Source: an uncultured Eubacteriales bacterium
GTDB lineage: Bacteria; Bacillota; Clostridia; Christensenellales; CAG-917
Direction of reading: 5' to 3'
DNA length: 64,000 bases
NCBI GenBank assembly: GCA_900545885.1
Contig: URAF01000001.1
Location: forward strand, 62,001-126,000
Below, piece by piece: positions 42,321 to 50,499 of the stretch (position 1 is the stretch's first letter; every line of letters starts with the position of its first letter). The position numbers and the translations under genes are program-made. The notes below the pieces were generated by a model, which searched no databases, was not told the origin of the DNA, and worked only from the letters and a program-made list of their open reading frames with translations.

Positions 42321-44522
42321 TTACTCCTTTACGATTTTAAGACTGTTGATTGCAATGGCGAGAGAAAAGCGTTTGACCCCGAGACCCTTGAACGCTATTG
42401 CGGCGGTCTTGTCTTCGCCCTCTCCCACGGTCGAAATTATTATGCCGCGGCCGAACTTCGTATGTTCGACTATGACGTCTTTTTTGAACTCGTCGAAAGT
42501 TGCGTCCGACCCTGCGGGAGTGACTTTGCGTTGTGTAGGCGCGGGCTTTTGCGGGGCTTTGCGCGACAGGTTCTCGATTGCTTTCATACGCTGTGCCGCC
42601 TGATTGTCGAAGTAGGCACCGCCCACGCGAATTGACGGTTTATCCCCGCGCATTTCGGCAATAAACCTGCTTTTCGGATTATAGACAGTTTCGCCGAAAC
42701 GGAAACGCGAACGCGAAGAAATCACGAAAAGACGTTTCCTTGCACGCGTAATTGCGACGTACATAAGCCGTCTTTCCTCTTCGACGTCGCCGTTGTTTAC
42801 GGCAATTGAAACGGGGAAAACGCCCTCTTCCAGTCCTACGATGAACACGTTGTCGAATTCGAGTCCTTTGACCGCGTGTACGGTTGCAAGAGTGACGTAG
42901 TTGTCGTCCGTCATTTCGTCGCTGTCCGAAACAAGCGCGACGGACTGCATGAAATCGGCGATTGTCGCTTCGGGGTTATCTTCCATAAATCCGTTTACTG
43001 CGCCGACCAGTTCCTCGATGTTTTCGTAACGGTTGACGTCTTCGGGGTCGTCGCTGAATTTAAGATTTTGAAGTCCGCTCCGCTCTATAACGTAACTCAT
43101 GAAGTCCACGGGCGATTTGGTTTTCGCCGCGGCTTCGATGTCAAACGCAACCTGCGAGAACTGTCCGAGTTTTCTTGCGTTTGCCGAAGACAGCAATTCG
43201 GGACGGCGCAGAACGTCGCAGAAACTCATATGTTCGCGTTCGGCGACGGTTGCGAGTTCCGTTACGGCGGACTGTCCTATGCCGCGTCTCGGATAGTTCA
43301 CGACGCGGAGAAGACTGTCGTTGTCTGCGGGATTGAGCGCAAGTCTGACGTATCCCAACGCGTCCTTGATTTCTTTTCTGTCAAAGAAACGGAAACCGCC
43401 GAAAACCTTGTACGGTATGCCGTGCAGATTGAAATCTTCTTCAAAAAGTCGCGTAAGTGAGTTTACGCGGACAAGCACCGCCATATCGCGGTAGTTTGCG
43501 CCCTGTGCAACCATAGCGTTGATTTTGCGGCTTACGTAACCCGCTTCGTCGCGGTCGCCGTACGCTTCGTAATACTCAACGCTGTCGCCGCCTTTGTTTG
43601 CGCTCCAAAGAGTTTTTGCGTTGCGTGCCGAATTGTTTTTTATGACGTTGTTTGCGGCGTCCAGTATTTCCGTCGTACTGCGGTAATTCTGTTCGAGTTT
43701 GTAGACTTTGGCGCTCGGAAAATCCTTCGGAAAATCAAGTATATTGCGGATTTCCGCACCGCGCCAACTGTATATGCTCTGATCCTCGTCGCCGACTACA
43801 AAAAGGTTGCCCCATACGGAACAAAGCTGTTTTACTAGGTCGTATTGAAGCTTGTTGGTGTCCTGAAATTCGTCTACGTTGATATAACGGAAACGTCGGC
43901 TGTACCTTTGCAGAACGTCGGGACAAGTGTCAAACAGTTCCTTTGTCTTGACAAGCAAATCGTCGAAGTCCATTGCGTTCGATTGTCTGAGTTCGCGTTC
44001 GTACGCCGTGTAAACTCCGATGACCGTATCGGCGTCGGTTATGAAATCTCTGATTTCGCCGTAATAGGCTTCGGGCGAAAGCGCCGCCGTTTTTGCGGCG
44101 GAAATGTGGCGCAGATAGTCGTTTTTGCGTTTGGCGTCCGCGCCTTTTACGTTTTCGCATACGCGTTTAACCACGCGTTCGCTTTCCGTTTCGGTGTAAA
44201 TGGTAAAGTTGCCGCCGTATCCGATACGTTCGGCGTCCACGCGCAAAATACGCGCGCAAAGAGAGTGAAAAGTGCAAGCGAGAATGCCGTAGGTATCGCC
44301 CATTGCCTGCTCGATACGTTCTTTCATTTCGTTTGCCGCTTTGTTTGTAAAAGTTATTGCGAGAATGTTGTACGGGTCTACTCCGCTGTCAACCAATCCG
44401 CATATGCGCGCCGTAAGCACGCGCGTTTTACCGCTTCCCGCACCTGCAATTACGAGGATTTGTCCCTCGGTGTCGCGCACGGCAAGCATTTGTTCGCTGT
44501 TGAGTCCGAAATCACGTTGCAT
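42321..44522 (-). CDS. pcrA: UvrD/PcrA family DNA helicase
   Basis: A 733-residue superfamily 1A 3'-5' helicase. Motifs are LNSEQMLAVRDTEGQILVIAGAGSGKTRVL, ITFTNKAANEMKER, VDEFQDTNKLQYDLV, VVGDEDQSIYSWRGA, LEQNYRST, TVHAVKGLEFDNVFIVGLEEGVFP and EERRLMYVAITRARKRLFV. The C-terminal tail shows the RNA-polymerase/Tudor-like end FKKDVIVEHTKFGRGIIISTVGEGEDKTAAIAF. ATG 44522 was preferred to the upstream extension on family length; Shine-Dalgarno is weak. Confidence 0.96.
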   Translation of the reverse strand: MQRDFGLNSEQMLAVRDTEGQILVIAGAGSGKTRVLTARICGLVDSGVDPYNILAITFTNKAANEMKERIEQAMGDTYGILACTFHSLCARILRVDAERIGYGGNFTIYTETESERVVKRVCENVKGADAKRKNDYLRHISAAKTAALSPEAYYGEIRDFITDADTVIGVYTAYERELRQSNAMDFDDLLVKTKELFDTCPDVLQRYSRRFRYINVDEFQDTNKLQYDLVKQLCSVWGNLFVVGDEDQSIYSWRGAEIRNILDFPKDFPSAKVYKLEQNYRSTTEILDAANNVIKNNSARNAKTLWSANKGGDSVEYYEAYGDRDEAGYVSRKINAMVAQGANYRDMAVLVRVNSLTRLFEEDFNLHGIPYKVFGGFRFFDRKEIKDALGYVRLALNPADNDSLLRVVNYPRRGIGQSAVTELATVAEREHMSFCDVLRRPELLSSANARKLGQFSQVAFDIEAAAKTKSPVDFMSYVIERSGLQNLKFSDDPEDVNRYENIEELVGAVNGFMEDNPEATIADFMQSVALVSDSDEMTDDNYVTLATVHAVKGLEFDNVFIVGLEEGVFPVSIAVNNGDVEEERRLMYVAITRARKRLFVISSRSRFRFGETVYNPKSRFIAEMRGDKPSIRVGGAYFDNQAAQRMKAIENLSRKAPQKPAPTQRKVTPAGSDATFDEFKKDVIVEHTKFGRGIIISTVGEGEDKTAAIAFKGLGVKRFSLAIAINSLKIVKE

Positions 44523-44618
44523 GGCATAATCATAACACACTATGCTCCAAAATACAATTGTTCCGAGCACGACCGAACGCATAATATAACGTGGTGTCGA
44601 ACTTTTTTCGGCGTATTA

Positions 44619-44647
44619 TTGAAAATGTGTAAAACATATGTTATGAT
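44619..44647 (+). promoter_or_regulatory. Promoter of the YegP-repeat gene
   Basis: TTGAAA, 17-bp spacer, TATGAT on the plus strand, about 30 nt before the start codon, divergent from pcrA. Confidence 0.7.
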
Positions 44648-44676
44648 AAATACGATTTATCTTCGGAGGATGAATT

Positions 44677-45939
44677 ATGGCGGATTATTTGGATAACTAC
44701 GACGAGATAGTTTTTCTCGACAGCGAAATCGAAGAAGACGACGACACCGCGCCAGTAGGCGTGCTCATTCACAACGTGAACGGCAAAGCCGAACCCGTTG
44801 TTGCGACGTCCGAAACAGTTCATACGGAAGAACCCGTTCAGGCTACCGTAACAGTAGCGGAAGAGGAAGTTCAACCTTTGGTTGAAGAGCCAGTGGCGAC
44901 TCCCGAAGAAACCGTGGAAGAAACCACACCCGCAGTGGAAGAACCTGTTGCGGAAGAGCCTGTTGCCCTGCCCGAGTCGGAAATTTCGCCCGAGTTGGTA
45001 CTGCCGATATTCATGCCCGACAGACAGCCTGTTGTCGAAGCACCCGCGGCAGAAGAACCTGCTCCCGCTCCCGAGAAAAACAATGTTGAAGAAACTCCCG
45101 CGGCAGAACCCGTCGCGGAAGAAGAATCCGCACCCGAGCCCGCTCCCGCTCCCAAGAAAAAAGCCGCACCCAAAAAGAAAGCGGCAACCACCACAATCCA
45201 AAGCGCGGCGGACGACGGCAATATCTGGGGCAATGCGGTAATTTCCAAGCCAAAGAAAGAAAAGGCAGTAAAAGAAGAGCCCGCACCTGCACCCGAAGCC
45301 CAAGCGGAAAAAGCGGAAGAGGTTGAAAAACCTGCAAAGACAACAAAAGCGGCACCTAAAAAGAAAGCCGATAAAGAACCTTCTAAGGAGGATAAAGAAG
45401 TGCTGAAAGGCAAATCCAAAGACGAAACGGCAAAAGCCGAAAGCAAAAAAGCAACGAAAGCTCCCGCAAAAGCAGATGAAGCAAAACCCGTGACCAAGAA
45501 AGCGGAAGTCGAAGAACAGATTATCGAAGCGGGTGACGACAGCGTCAACCACGGCAAATTCGTTATCAAGAAGACCGACAAAGGCAACTTTGTTTACAAA
45601 CTCTACTCTTTCAACCACAGAGTCGTCGCAATCGGTGCGGAACAGTACTCTTCTCTCGCGACCTGCAAAGCAGGCGTAAACAGCGTCAAGAACAACGCGG
45701 AAAGCGCGCCTATCGAAGACCAAACCTTGCAGAAATGGGAAGAAAAGAAATGCCCGAAGTGGCAAATCTACCTTGACAAGAAAGGTGAAGTAAGACTTCG
45801 TCTTATCGCGTCCAACGGCAACATCGTTGCAACGACCAACGACGGATATCTCTCCAAAGACGCGGCAAAGAAAGGCATTGCGGCAATCGCCAGAGCCTCG
45901 AAAGGTGCGTCTGTAGTGAGAAATGACGACCTTTGGTAA
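44677..45939 (+). CDS. YegP/DUF1508-repeat protein with acidic and histone-H1-like regions
   Basis: A 420-residue protein with three parts. Residues about 1-160 are acidic and rich in Glu, Val, Pro and Ala. About 160-290 are Lys/Ala/Pro rich with KKKAAPKKKAA-like blocks that resemble histone H1 or bacterial HU extensions. About 290-345 and 355-410 are two DUF1508 (YegP) repeats: GKFVIKKTDKGNFVYKLYSF...CKAGVNSVKNNA and KWQIYLDKKGEVRLRLIASNGN...AKKGIAAIA. YegP domains have no settled function. Strong GGAGGA site and good promoter suggest solid expression. There is no signal peptide. The basic region could bind nucleic acid, by composition only. Confidence 0.85.
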   Translation: MADYLDNYDEIVFLDSEIEEDDDTAPVGVLIHNVNGKAEPVVATSETVHTEEPVQATVTVAEEEVQPLVEEPVATPEETVEETTPAVEEPVAEEPVALPESEISPELVLPIFMPDRQPVVEAPAAEEPAPAPEKNNVEETPAAEPVAEEESAPEPAPAPKKKAAPKKKAATTTIQSAADDGNIWGNAVISKPKKEKAVKEEPAPAPEAQAEKAEEVEKPAKTTKAAPKKKADKEPSKEDKEVLKGKSKDETAKAESKKATKAPAKADEAKPVTKKAEVEEQIIEAGDDSVNHGKFVIKKTDKGNFVYKLYSFNHRVVAIGAEQYSSLATCKAGVNSVKNNAESAPIEDQTLQKWEEKKCPKWQIYLDKKGEVRLRLIASNGNIVATTNDGYLSKDAAKKGIAAIARASKGASVVRNDDLW

Positions 45940-46262
45940 GAAGTTAAGCAATACGGTTCTACATAACGCCTTCGGGCGGGACAAATAACCGAAACACCAA
46001 AGACAAATTTTCGATCCACAAAAGAAAGAGCGGCATTGCCGCTCTTTACTTTTACTTTTACTTTTCTTTCAGTTGTTACGCATCAAGTTACTTACACGCG
46101 TTTTGAATTCTTAACGTTTTTACTGCATTACCGCCGATTGAAATCGCCAATGGCAATAAACCGTTTTTAGCAAATAGCGCAATCAAACTGTTGCATTTAC
46201 CGTGATTTGACCAGCCTTGTTTATTATATGTAAGTTTGAGTCGTTTGTGGCTTTATAACGCT
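45940..46262. other. Intergenic stretch with one terminator
   Basis: Holds the terminator of the YegP-repeat gene near 46025. The remaining A/T-rich sequence up to the PLC-like gene has no gene or promoter I can support. Confidence 0.5.
46025..46052 (+). terminator. Terminator of the YegP-repeat gene
   Basis: AAAGAGCGGC and GCCGCTCTTT form a perfect 10-bp stem around ATT, followed by ACTTTTACTTTTACTTTTC. The symmetric A and T flanks could also serve the minus strand. Confidence 0.85.
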
Positions 46263-47447
46263 TTATAAAGCGTTTCGACGTGCCAGCAATATTGTTTTGC
46301 CCGACGCATTGATACTCGCAGTATAGCCGTATCTGTCCGTTGAGGCGGGCGGATAATCCGTACTGAGAATATTGGCACAGCTTTCGATAGCTTTGTCGTG
46401 GCGCACGGAGTTTATCATTGCGTATTCGTCAAGACGTGTACGGACAATAAAATTGTCTTTTAGCGCCTGCTCTATCATCGCGTATTCTTTTTCGACATTG
46501 GGATAGTTGATAATGAGGAAAAGACAACGGTTCATATATTCAGGTGAACTGTACTCGGAATTTTCCGTGCCAAGCGCGATGAACATGTTTTGTGTGATAG
46601 TCGTTTCGTCGAGGGACACATAATCGTCCAGCGCATACGTTTCGTGGAAAAGAAAAACGAATTTCCCGAGCATGTTTTTCAAAGTCGGATAATCGTTGTT
46701 CTTGCGGAGATTTTCAAATGTGCCGTTGTTGCCGATTGCGTCCGCAGGAGTGAACAGTTTGTCGCCGAGAACCTCTTCGAGAAGATTGTCGACATAACGC
46801 AGGCTCTCTTCGTCGAAACTTTCGTATGCTCCGAACGAACCTTTCTTTGTTTCGACAAGTACGAAAACGGGAAGGTGTGCGGGATTGTAATCCGACCACA
46901 TTTTGAGTTCTTTGAGTCCGAGCTCGAAGTTTATCATCGAACTGCCCGCTTCTGTCAAAGCGTTGTGGTATACCCTGATTTCAAATCCGTTGTCCGTTTT
47001 GACTTTGCCGAGGTCGATTTCTATGCTGCGTATACCGTAGTTGAGCTGTTGGGTGATTGTGTCGAAAGTATAATCGTATTTTTTGCCGAGAAGCACTGGC
47101 AATGCGTAGTTGTAAAATACGTTTGTCGCCGCCGTTGTGCCCTGCTTGTAGCTGTTGTGCGTAGCAAGCATTTTAAGTTCGTTGATTTTTACCCCGGTTG
47201 AAAGTGCTTCCGACAAATTGAAATCGCAAAAATCCTGTTCGTTTACTTTGGGAGCAGTACGGGACTGATAGGACTTTTCGAGCGCCGCAATATACTCTCT
47301 TTGCCAGTTTGCCCAATACGTAACTTCGTCGCGCGTGGACGCATAAGCGGCGATGAACGACGCCACTATGAAAAGTACGTAAACGACAAGTATAGTGAGC
47401 AATACTCCGACAACCGATTTGAGAAAAATTTTCTGTTTTAACGTCAT
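46263..47447 (-). CDS. Membrane-anchored PI-PLC-like phosphodiesterase
   Basis: A 394-residue protein. An N-terminal hydrophobic segment (about 12-35, VVGVLLTILVVYVLFIVASF) anchors or exports it. The body is a TIM-barrel phosphodiesterase of the PI-PLC X type: LATHNSYKQG (first catalytic His), GIRSIEIDLGKVK, RVYHNALTEAGSS (second His) and LPVFVLVETKK. This fits the Ca2+-dependent phosphoinositide-specific PLC-like group found in bacteria. Substrate is unknown; a lipid or glycerophosphodiester headgroup is likely. The start at 47447 is chosen for a normal signal-anchor length; GGGAGAGGAG lies too far upstream to fix it. Confidence 0.78.
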   Translation of the reverse strand: MTLKQKIFLKSVVGVLLTILVVYVLFIVASFIAAYASTRDEVTYWANWQREYIAALEKSYQSRTAPKVNEQDFCDFNLSEALSTGVKINELKMLATHNSYKQGTTAATNVFYNYALPVLLGKKYDYTFDTITQQLNYGIRSIEIDLGKVKTDNGFEIRVYHNALTEAGSSMINFELGLKELKMWSDYNPAHLPVFVLVETKKGSFGAYESFDEESLRYVDNLLEEVLGDKLFTPADAIGNNGTFENLRKNNDYPTLKNMLGKFVFLFHETYALDDYVSLDETTITQNMFIALGTENSEYSSPEYMNRCLFLIINYPNVEKEYAMIEQALKDNFIVRTRLDEYAMINSVRHDKAIESCANILSTDYPPASTDRYGYTASINASGKTILLARRNAL

Positions 47448-47798
47448 ATGCGGCAGAAACGGCGATGCCGTAAAAACTCCTCTCCCTGTATAATGAAATT
47501 CTAACACGGAGAAAGGTTTCAATCAAGATTTAATTTAGGCTATAAGCGGATATTTTTGTTAAAGAGGCAAGTAGTATTTACGCAATTTGCTTTTTTGCGG
47601 CGGAATGTACAGAAAATAAAATATTAAATAAAATGCGACGTGATATAAGTCAGCGGTATGGGTTGACGGTAATGTGAGTTTTCCGTGGCAGATGCAAAGA
47701 AAAGTGAAGGACGGACGTCCGACCTGACGCCCGCCCTTCACAATCTAGGAAGAGATGAACCAGTCTTTCTGCATCCTTTGGATGGGGAAATGAGGAAA
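47448..47798. other. Intergenic stretch between PLC-like gene and xylB remnant
   Basis: Besides the terminator near 47692-47741 I see no gene. The sequence is A/T-rich on the PLC-like side. No convincing promoter for the PLC-like gene was found. Confidence 0.5.
47692..47741 (-). terminator. Terminator after the xylB remnant
   Basis: On the minus strand GTGAAGGGCGGGCG pairs with CGTCCGTCCTTCAC (two G-U pairs) in a 14-bp stem around a 10-nt loop, followed by TTTTCTTTG. Confidence 0.85.
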
Positions 47799-48161
47799 TT
47801 ATGAGGCTGTTTTTCTTTCCGTTCTGACAAATTCCGCAGGGTCGTTCATCAGCGTCGGCGGAGGTTGTATTCCGACCTTCGAGAACAACTTGCGCGTCGG
47901 TTTTTGCAGAATGTCCAGCATAGGTCCGTGTATAAGGAAGGATATTGCCGTTCCTTCGCGCATCGACCAAGGCACTCCCGCTATGGGTGTGATTATCGCA
48001 ATTCCAACCACGAACAGCACGTCGAACGCCATTCGTTCCGATTGGTCTTTTTCGGGGAAAAAAAGAGGATAATCAGCCGACGCGATGTCGAGTATATTAC
48101 CTTTTGAATCCGCAAGCAGCAACTTGACGGACGATGTGCCGAGGTCTACGCCCAGATACAT
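47799..48161 (-). pseudogene. xylB: Chimeric remnant: XylB (xylulokinase) start joined to a membrane-protein end
   Basis: A 120-residue frame. Residues 1-42 (MYLGVDLGTSSVKLLLADSK..., ending SADYPLFFPEKDQSE) are the ATP-binding start of an FGGY xylulokinase. After codon 42-43 (near 48035) the similarity stops. The remaining ~78 residues (FDVLFVVGIAIITPIAGVPW, then REGTAISFLIHGPMLDIL) are hydrophobic and look like the last helix and tail of a YczE/YitT-type membrane protein. A real XylB has about 500 residues, so this cannot be a kinase. It may be a true deletion fusion or a misassembly. AGGTGA precedes the ATG; it follows the xylA remnant by 16 bp. Confidence 0.75.
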
Positions 48162-48177
48162 AACTCACCTGTACGTT

Positions 48178-49009
48178 TTATTTGAACATTATGTTGTTGA
48201 GGACAGCTTCGAGATATTCCTGACGACCGCTTTCAACGTTGATTTCGCCGAGTTTCATCGCATAATCGTAAAGCTCTTCGAAATCGGTTTTGCCTTCGAC
48301 GATTTTCTTGCCGATTCCGCTTTGGTAACTTGCGTATCTGTATTTTACGAACTTGTCTATTCTGCCGTCTTCGATGACTTTGACGGCAAGACGGAGACCG
48401 AGCGCAAATCCGTCCATACCCGCAATGTACGCAAGCAGTATGTCTTCGAATGTGTTGGACTGTCTGCGGGTCTTTGCGTCGAAGTTAAGTCCGCCGGTCG
48501 TAAATCCGCCCGCTTTGATAACTTCGTACATGCACATCGTGGTTTCGTAAATATTGGTCGGGAACTGGTCGGTATCCCAGCCGAGCAACAGGTCGCCCTG
48601 GTTTGCGTCAATCGAACCGAATGCGCCGCTTACCGCGGCAGTACGGAGTTCGTGCTGGAACGTGTGTCCCGCAAGCGTTGCATGGTTGGCTTCGATGTTG
48701 AGTTTGAAGTCGCCTTCGAGTCCGTAAGTGCGGATAAAGTTCATGCATGTTGCCGCATCGAAATCGTACTGATGTTTCGTGGGTTCCTTGGGTTTGGGTT
48801 CGAGATAGAATGCGCCTTTGAAGCCGTTTTTGCGTGCATAGTCGCGCGCCATCTGCGTCAATGGTGTGCCAGTAGCTCATCGCGAATTTGAGATGTTCGC
48901 GCATAGGCTTGCCCATAACGACTTCGTCGGGATTGTAGTACTTGAAGCTGAAAGGATTGTCGGAGTCGGGTCTGTATTCCACCTTTTTGATATCGCTATA
49001 TTTTTCCAT
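48178..49009 (-). pseudogene. xylA: Xylose isomerase gene with internal deletion and frameshift
   Basis: The first 49 codons (49009 to 48863: MEKYSDIKKVEYRPDSDNPF... to MSYWHT) match the XylA N-terminus. At about 48862 the frame changes, and from there to 48178 a second frame encodes the C-terminal ~225 residues (FKGAFYLEPKPKEPTKHQYD, NIEANHATLAGHTFQHEL, GSIDANQGDLLLGWDTDQFP, GGLNFDAKTRRQS). About 165 residues between are missing, including the catalytic His/Asp of the HDRD-like motif, so an active enzyme is not possible. The gene still has an AGAGGTG site and a strong promoter. It would have fed xylulose to XylB. Confidence 0.88.
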
Positions 49010-49084
49010 TGAGCACCTCTCAAGATGTTTATTTGTAAAATTTAGGCAGTTATTTTGCAGATAAAACCATACAATAAAACGCCA

Positions 49085-49100
49085 GTGTGCCCGAGCACAC
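49085..49100. promoter_or_regulatory. Perfect dyad at the xylA transcription start (operator candidate)
   Basis: GTGTGC and GCACAC flank CCGA, a 16-bp dyad placed directly after the -10 box, so it covers the expected start of transcription. It may be a repressor operator (for example of the neighbouring LacI-type regulator) or a 5' hairpin. Confidence 0.45.
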
Positions 49101-49103
49101 AAA

Positions 49104-49131
49104 AGTATATCATAAACATTTCGATTGTCAA
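49104..49131 (-). promoter_or_regulatory. Near-consensus promoter of the xyl remnant operon
   Basis: TTGACA, 16-bp spacer, TATACT on the minus strand. The spacer CGAAATGTTTATGATA resembles that of the adjacent regulator promoter (CGAAACGTATGATA), which may reflect shared control. Confidence 0.85.
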
Positions 49132-49281
49132 CGGGCAAATTCTCTAATACAAGATTATAAATTAATTATGACAGCAATAATATAGGCGACAAGTTTACAT
49201 TTTTAAATGAAATCAAAATCTTATCCGAATTATATCGATAATTAAAGACAGGAATGTCAAAGAATAAATATTTTAATATCG

Positions 49282-50283
49282 TTATTTAAGCGCACTTGGA
49301 AAAACCACAATGTTTTTGGTGAAATTGTGCTTATGGAGCGGCAATTTCTTGAAATAAAGGAATTGCGCTATAATATTTACGGTCATTCTGCCCTGCTCGT
49401 AGGGTTGCTGGGCTATCGTAGCGGAAATAAGTCCTTTTTTTATGCCTTCGATTACGGCGGGCGTTTCGTCAACCGTCAGAATTTTCATTTTTTTGCCGCT
49501 TTCCTCTATGGCTTTAAGTCCGCCTTGCGAACCGCCTGCCGCAAAATAAATCAGCGCCGGCGATTTTGTTTGCAGAAGTTCACGCACTTTTGCGTAGGAC
49601 TCTTCGTCATCGTCATTGTTTTCGATTATGGTAATCGAGCAATGCTTGTTTTCGAGCACCTCGGAAAAGTTTTCCACTCTTTGACGGTGTCCGAGTATTT
49701 TGAGCGAACCGGTAACCACTGCAACGTCGTCGCCGTCGTTGAGCATAAGATTGGCAAGGTCGCCGCAGAGTTTTCCGCCTTCGACGTAATCGCAACCGAC
49801 GTATGCAAACTTTTTGTCCAGTCTGAGGTCGTTGTTGAAAGTAACAATGGGAATTGTAAGCGAATTGAGTTTGTTGATTATCGCTTCCGTGTTAATCGGC
49901 GTAAGCGCGAGGACGTTTGCACCGTGCGCGACGACGTCGTCAATTGCTTCGATTTGCTCCTGCTCGTTGTAGCCGCGGATTTCTTTGTAATAGATTTCCA
50001 GCCCGTAGTCTTCCCACTTTTTAAGGCTGTCCTCTATACCCTCTTTGACCCTGTTGAAAAACGGGTTGCCGATTGAGTTGATGACCACACCGACAAGGTA
50101 TTTGTTTTTCGACAACGACAAAGCGCGCGCCGAACCGTTGACTTCGTAGCCGTTTGCTTCGATTATATCCTTAATTCTCTTTTCAAGTTCCTTACTGACC
50201 TTGCCTCTGCCGTTTACCACGCGGTCAACCGTACCGCGCGACGTATTCGCAAGTCTGGCAATGTCAGATATACTCATTTTCAT
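49282..50283 (-). CDS. LacI family transcriptional regulator with sugar-binding domain
   Basis: A 333-residue regulator. The N-terminal HTH is MSISDIARLANTSRGTVDRVVNGRGKV, with a hinge helix ending in GSARALSLSK. The C-terminal part is a periplasmic-binding-protein-like sensor (IGNPFFNRVKEGIEDSLKKW, VLALTPINTEAIINKLNS, VGCDYVEGGKLCGDLANLML), of the type 4 group that binds ribose- or xylose-like sugars. It lies directly upstream of the xylA/xylB remnants, so xylose is the likely effector. It has its own promoter; the gene itself is intact. Confidence 0.93.
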   Translation of the reverse strand: MKMSISDIARLANTSRGTVDRVVNGRGKVSKELEKRIKDIIEANGYEVNGSARALSLSKNKYLVGVVINSIGNPFFNRVKEGIEDSLKKWEDYGLEIYYKEIRGYNEQEQIEAIDDVVAHGANVLALTPINTEAIINKLNSLTIPIVTFNNDLRLDKKFAYVGCDYVEGGKLCGDLANLMLNDGDDVAVVTGSLKILGHRQRVENFSEVLENKHCSITIIENNDDDEESYAKVRELLQTKSPALIYFAAGGSQGGLKAIEESGKKMKILTVDETPAVIEGIKKGLISATIAQQPYEQGRMTVNIIAQFLYFKKLPLHKHNFTKNIVVFPSALK

Positions 50284-50331
50284 TTTTTTACCCTTTTTTA
50301 TGTGTCGGAAGTTAACGCTCTTGTACAATGA

Positions 50332-50359
50332 ATTTTATCATACGTTTCGGCATTGTCAA
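50332..50359 (-). promoter_or_regulatory. Promoter of the LacI-type regulator
   Basis: TTGACA, 16-bp spacer, TAAAAT on the minus strand, about 45 nt before the start codon. Confidence 0.82.
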
Positions 50360-50499
50360 CCTGCTGAGCCGATTTTACCTGTATCACATTGAAAAATCAC
50401 AATCAAATTTGCAGCGTTAAGTTGAACACTACTTTTTGATATATTAATAGTTATTTTAGACTGTTTCGGCCGAAAAAATTCCGAACGCTTTTCGACGTA

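Noticed and set aside
41047..42603. Plus-strand frame of 518 codons
   Set aside because: Antisense to ligA and pcrA, without Shine-Dalgarno site or motifs.
44641..45984. Minus-strand frame of 447 codons, Phe/Cys/Gly rich
   Set aside because: It is antisense to the YegP-repeat gene; the odd composition mirrors the Lys/Glu/Ala-rich sequence on the coding strand.
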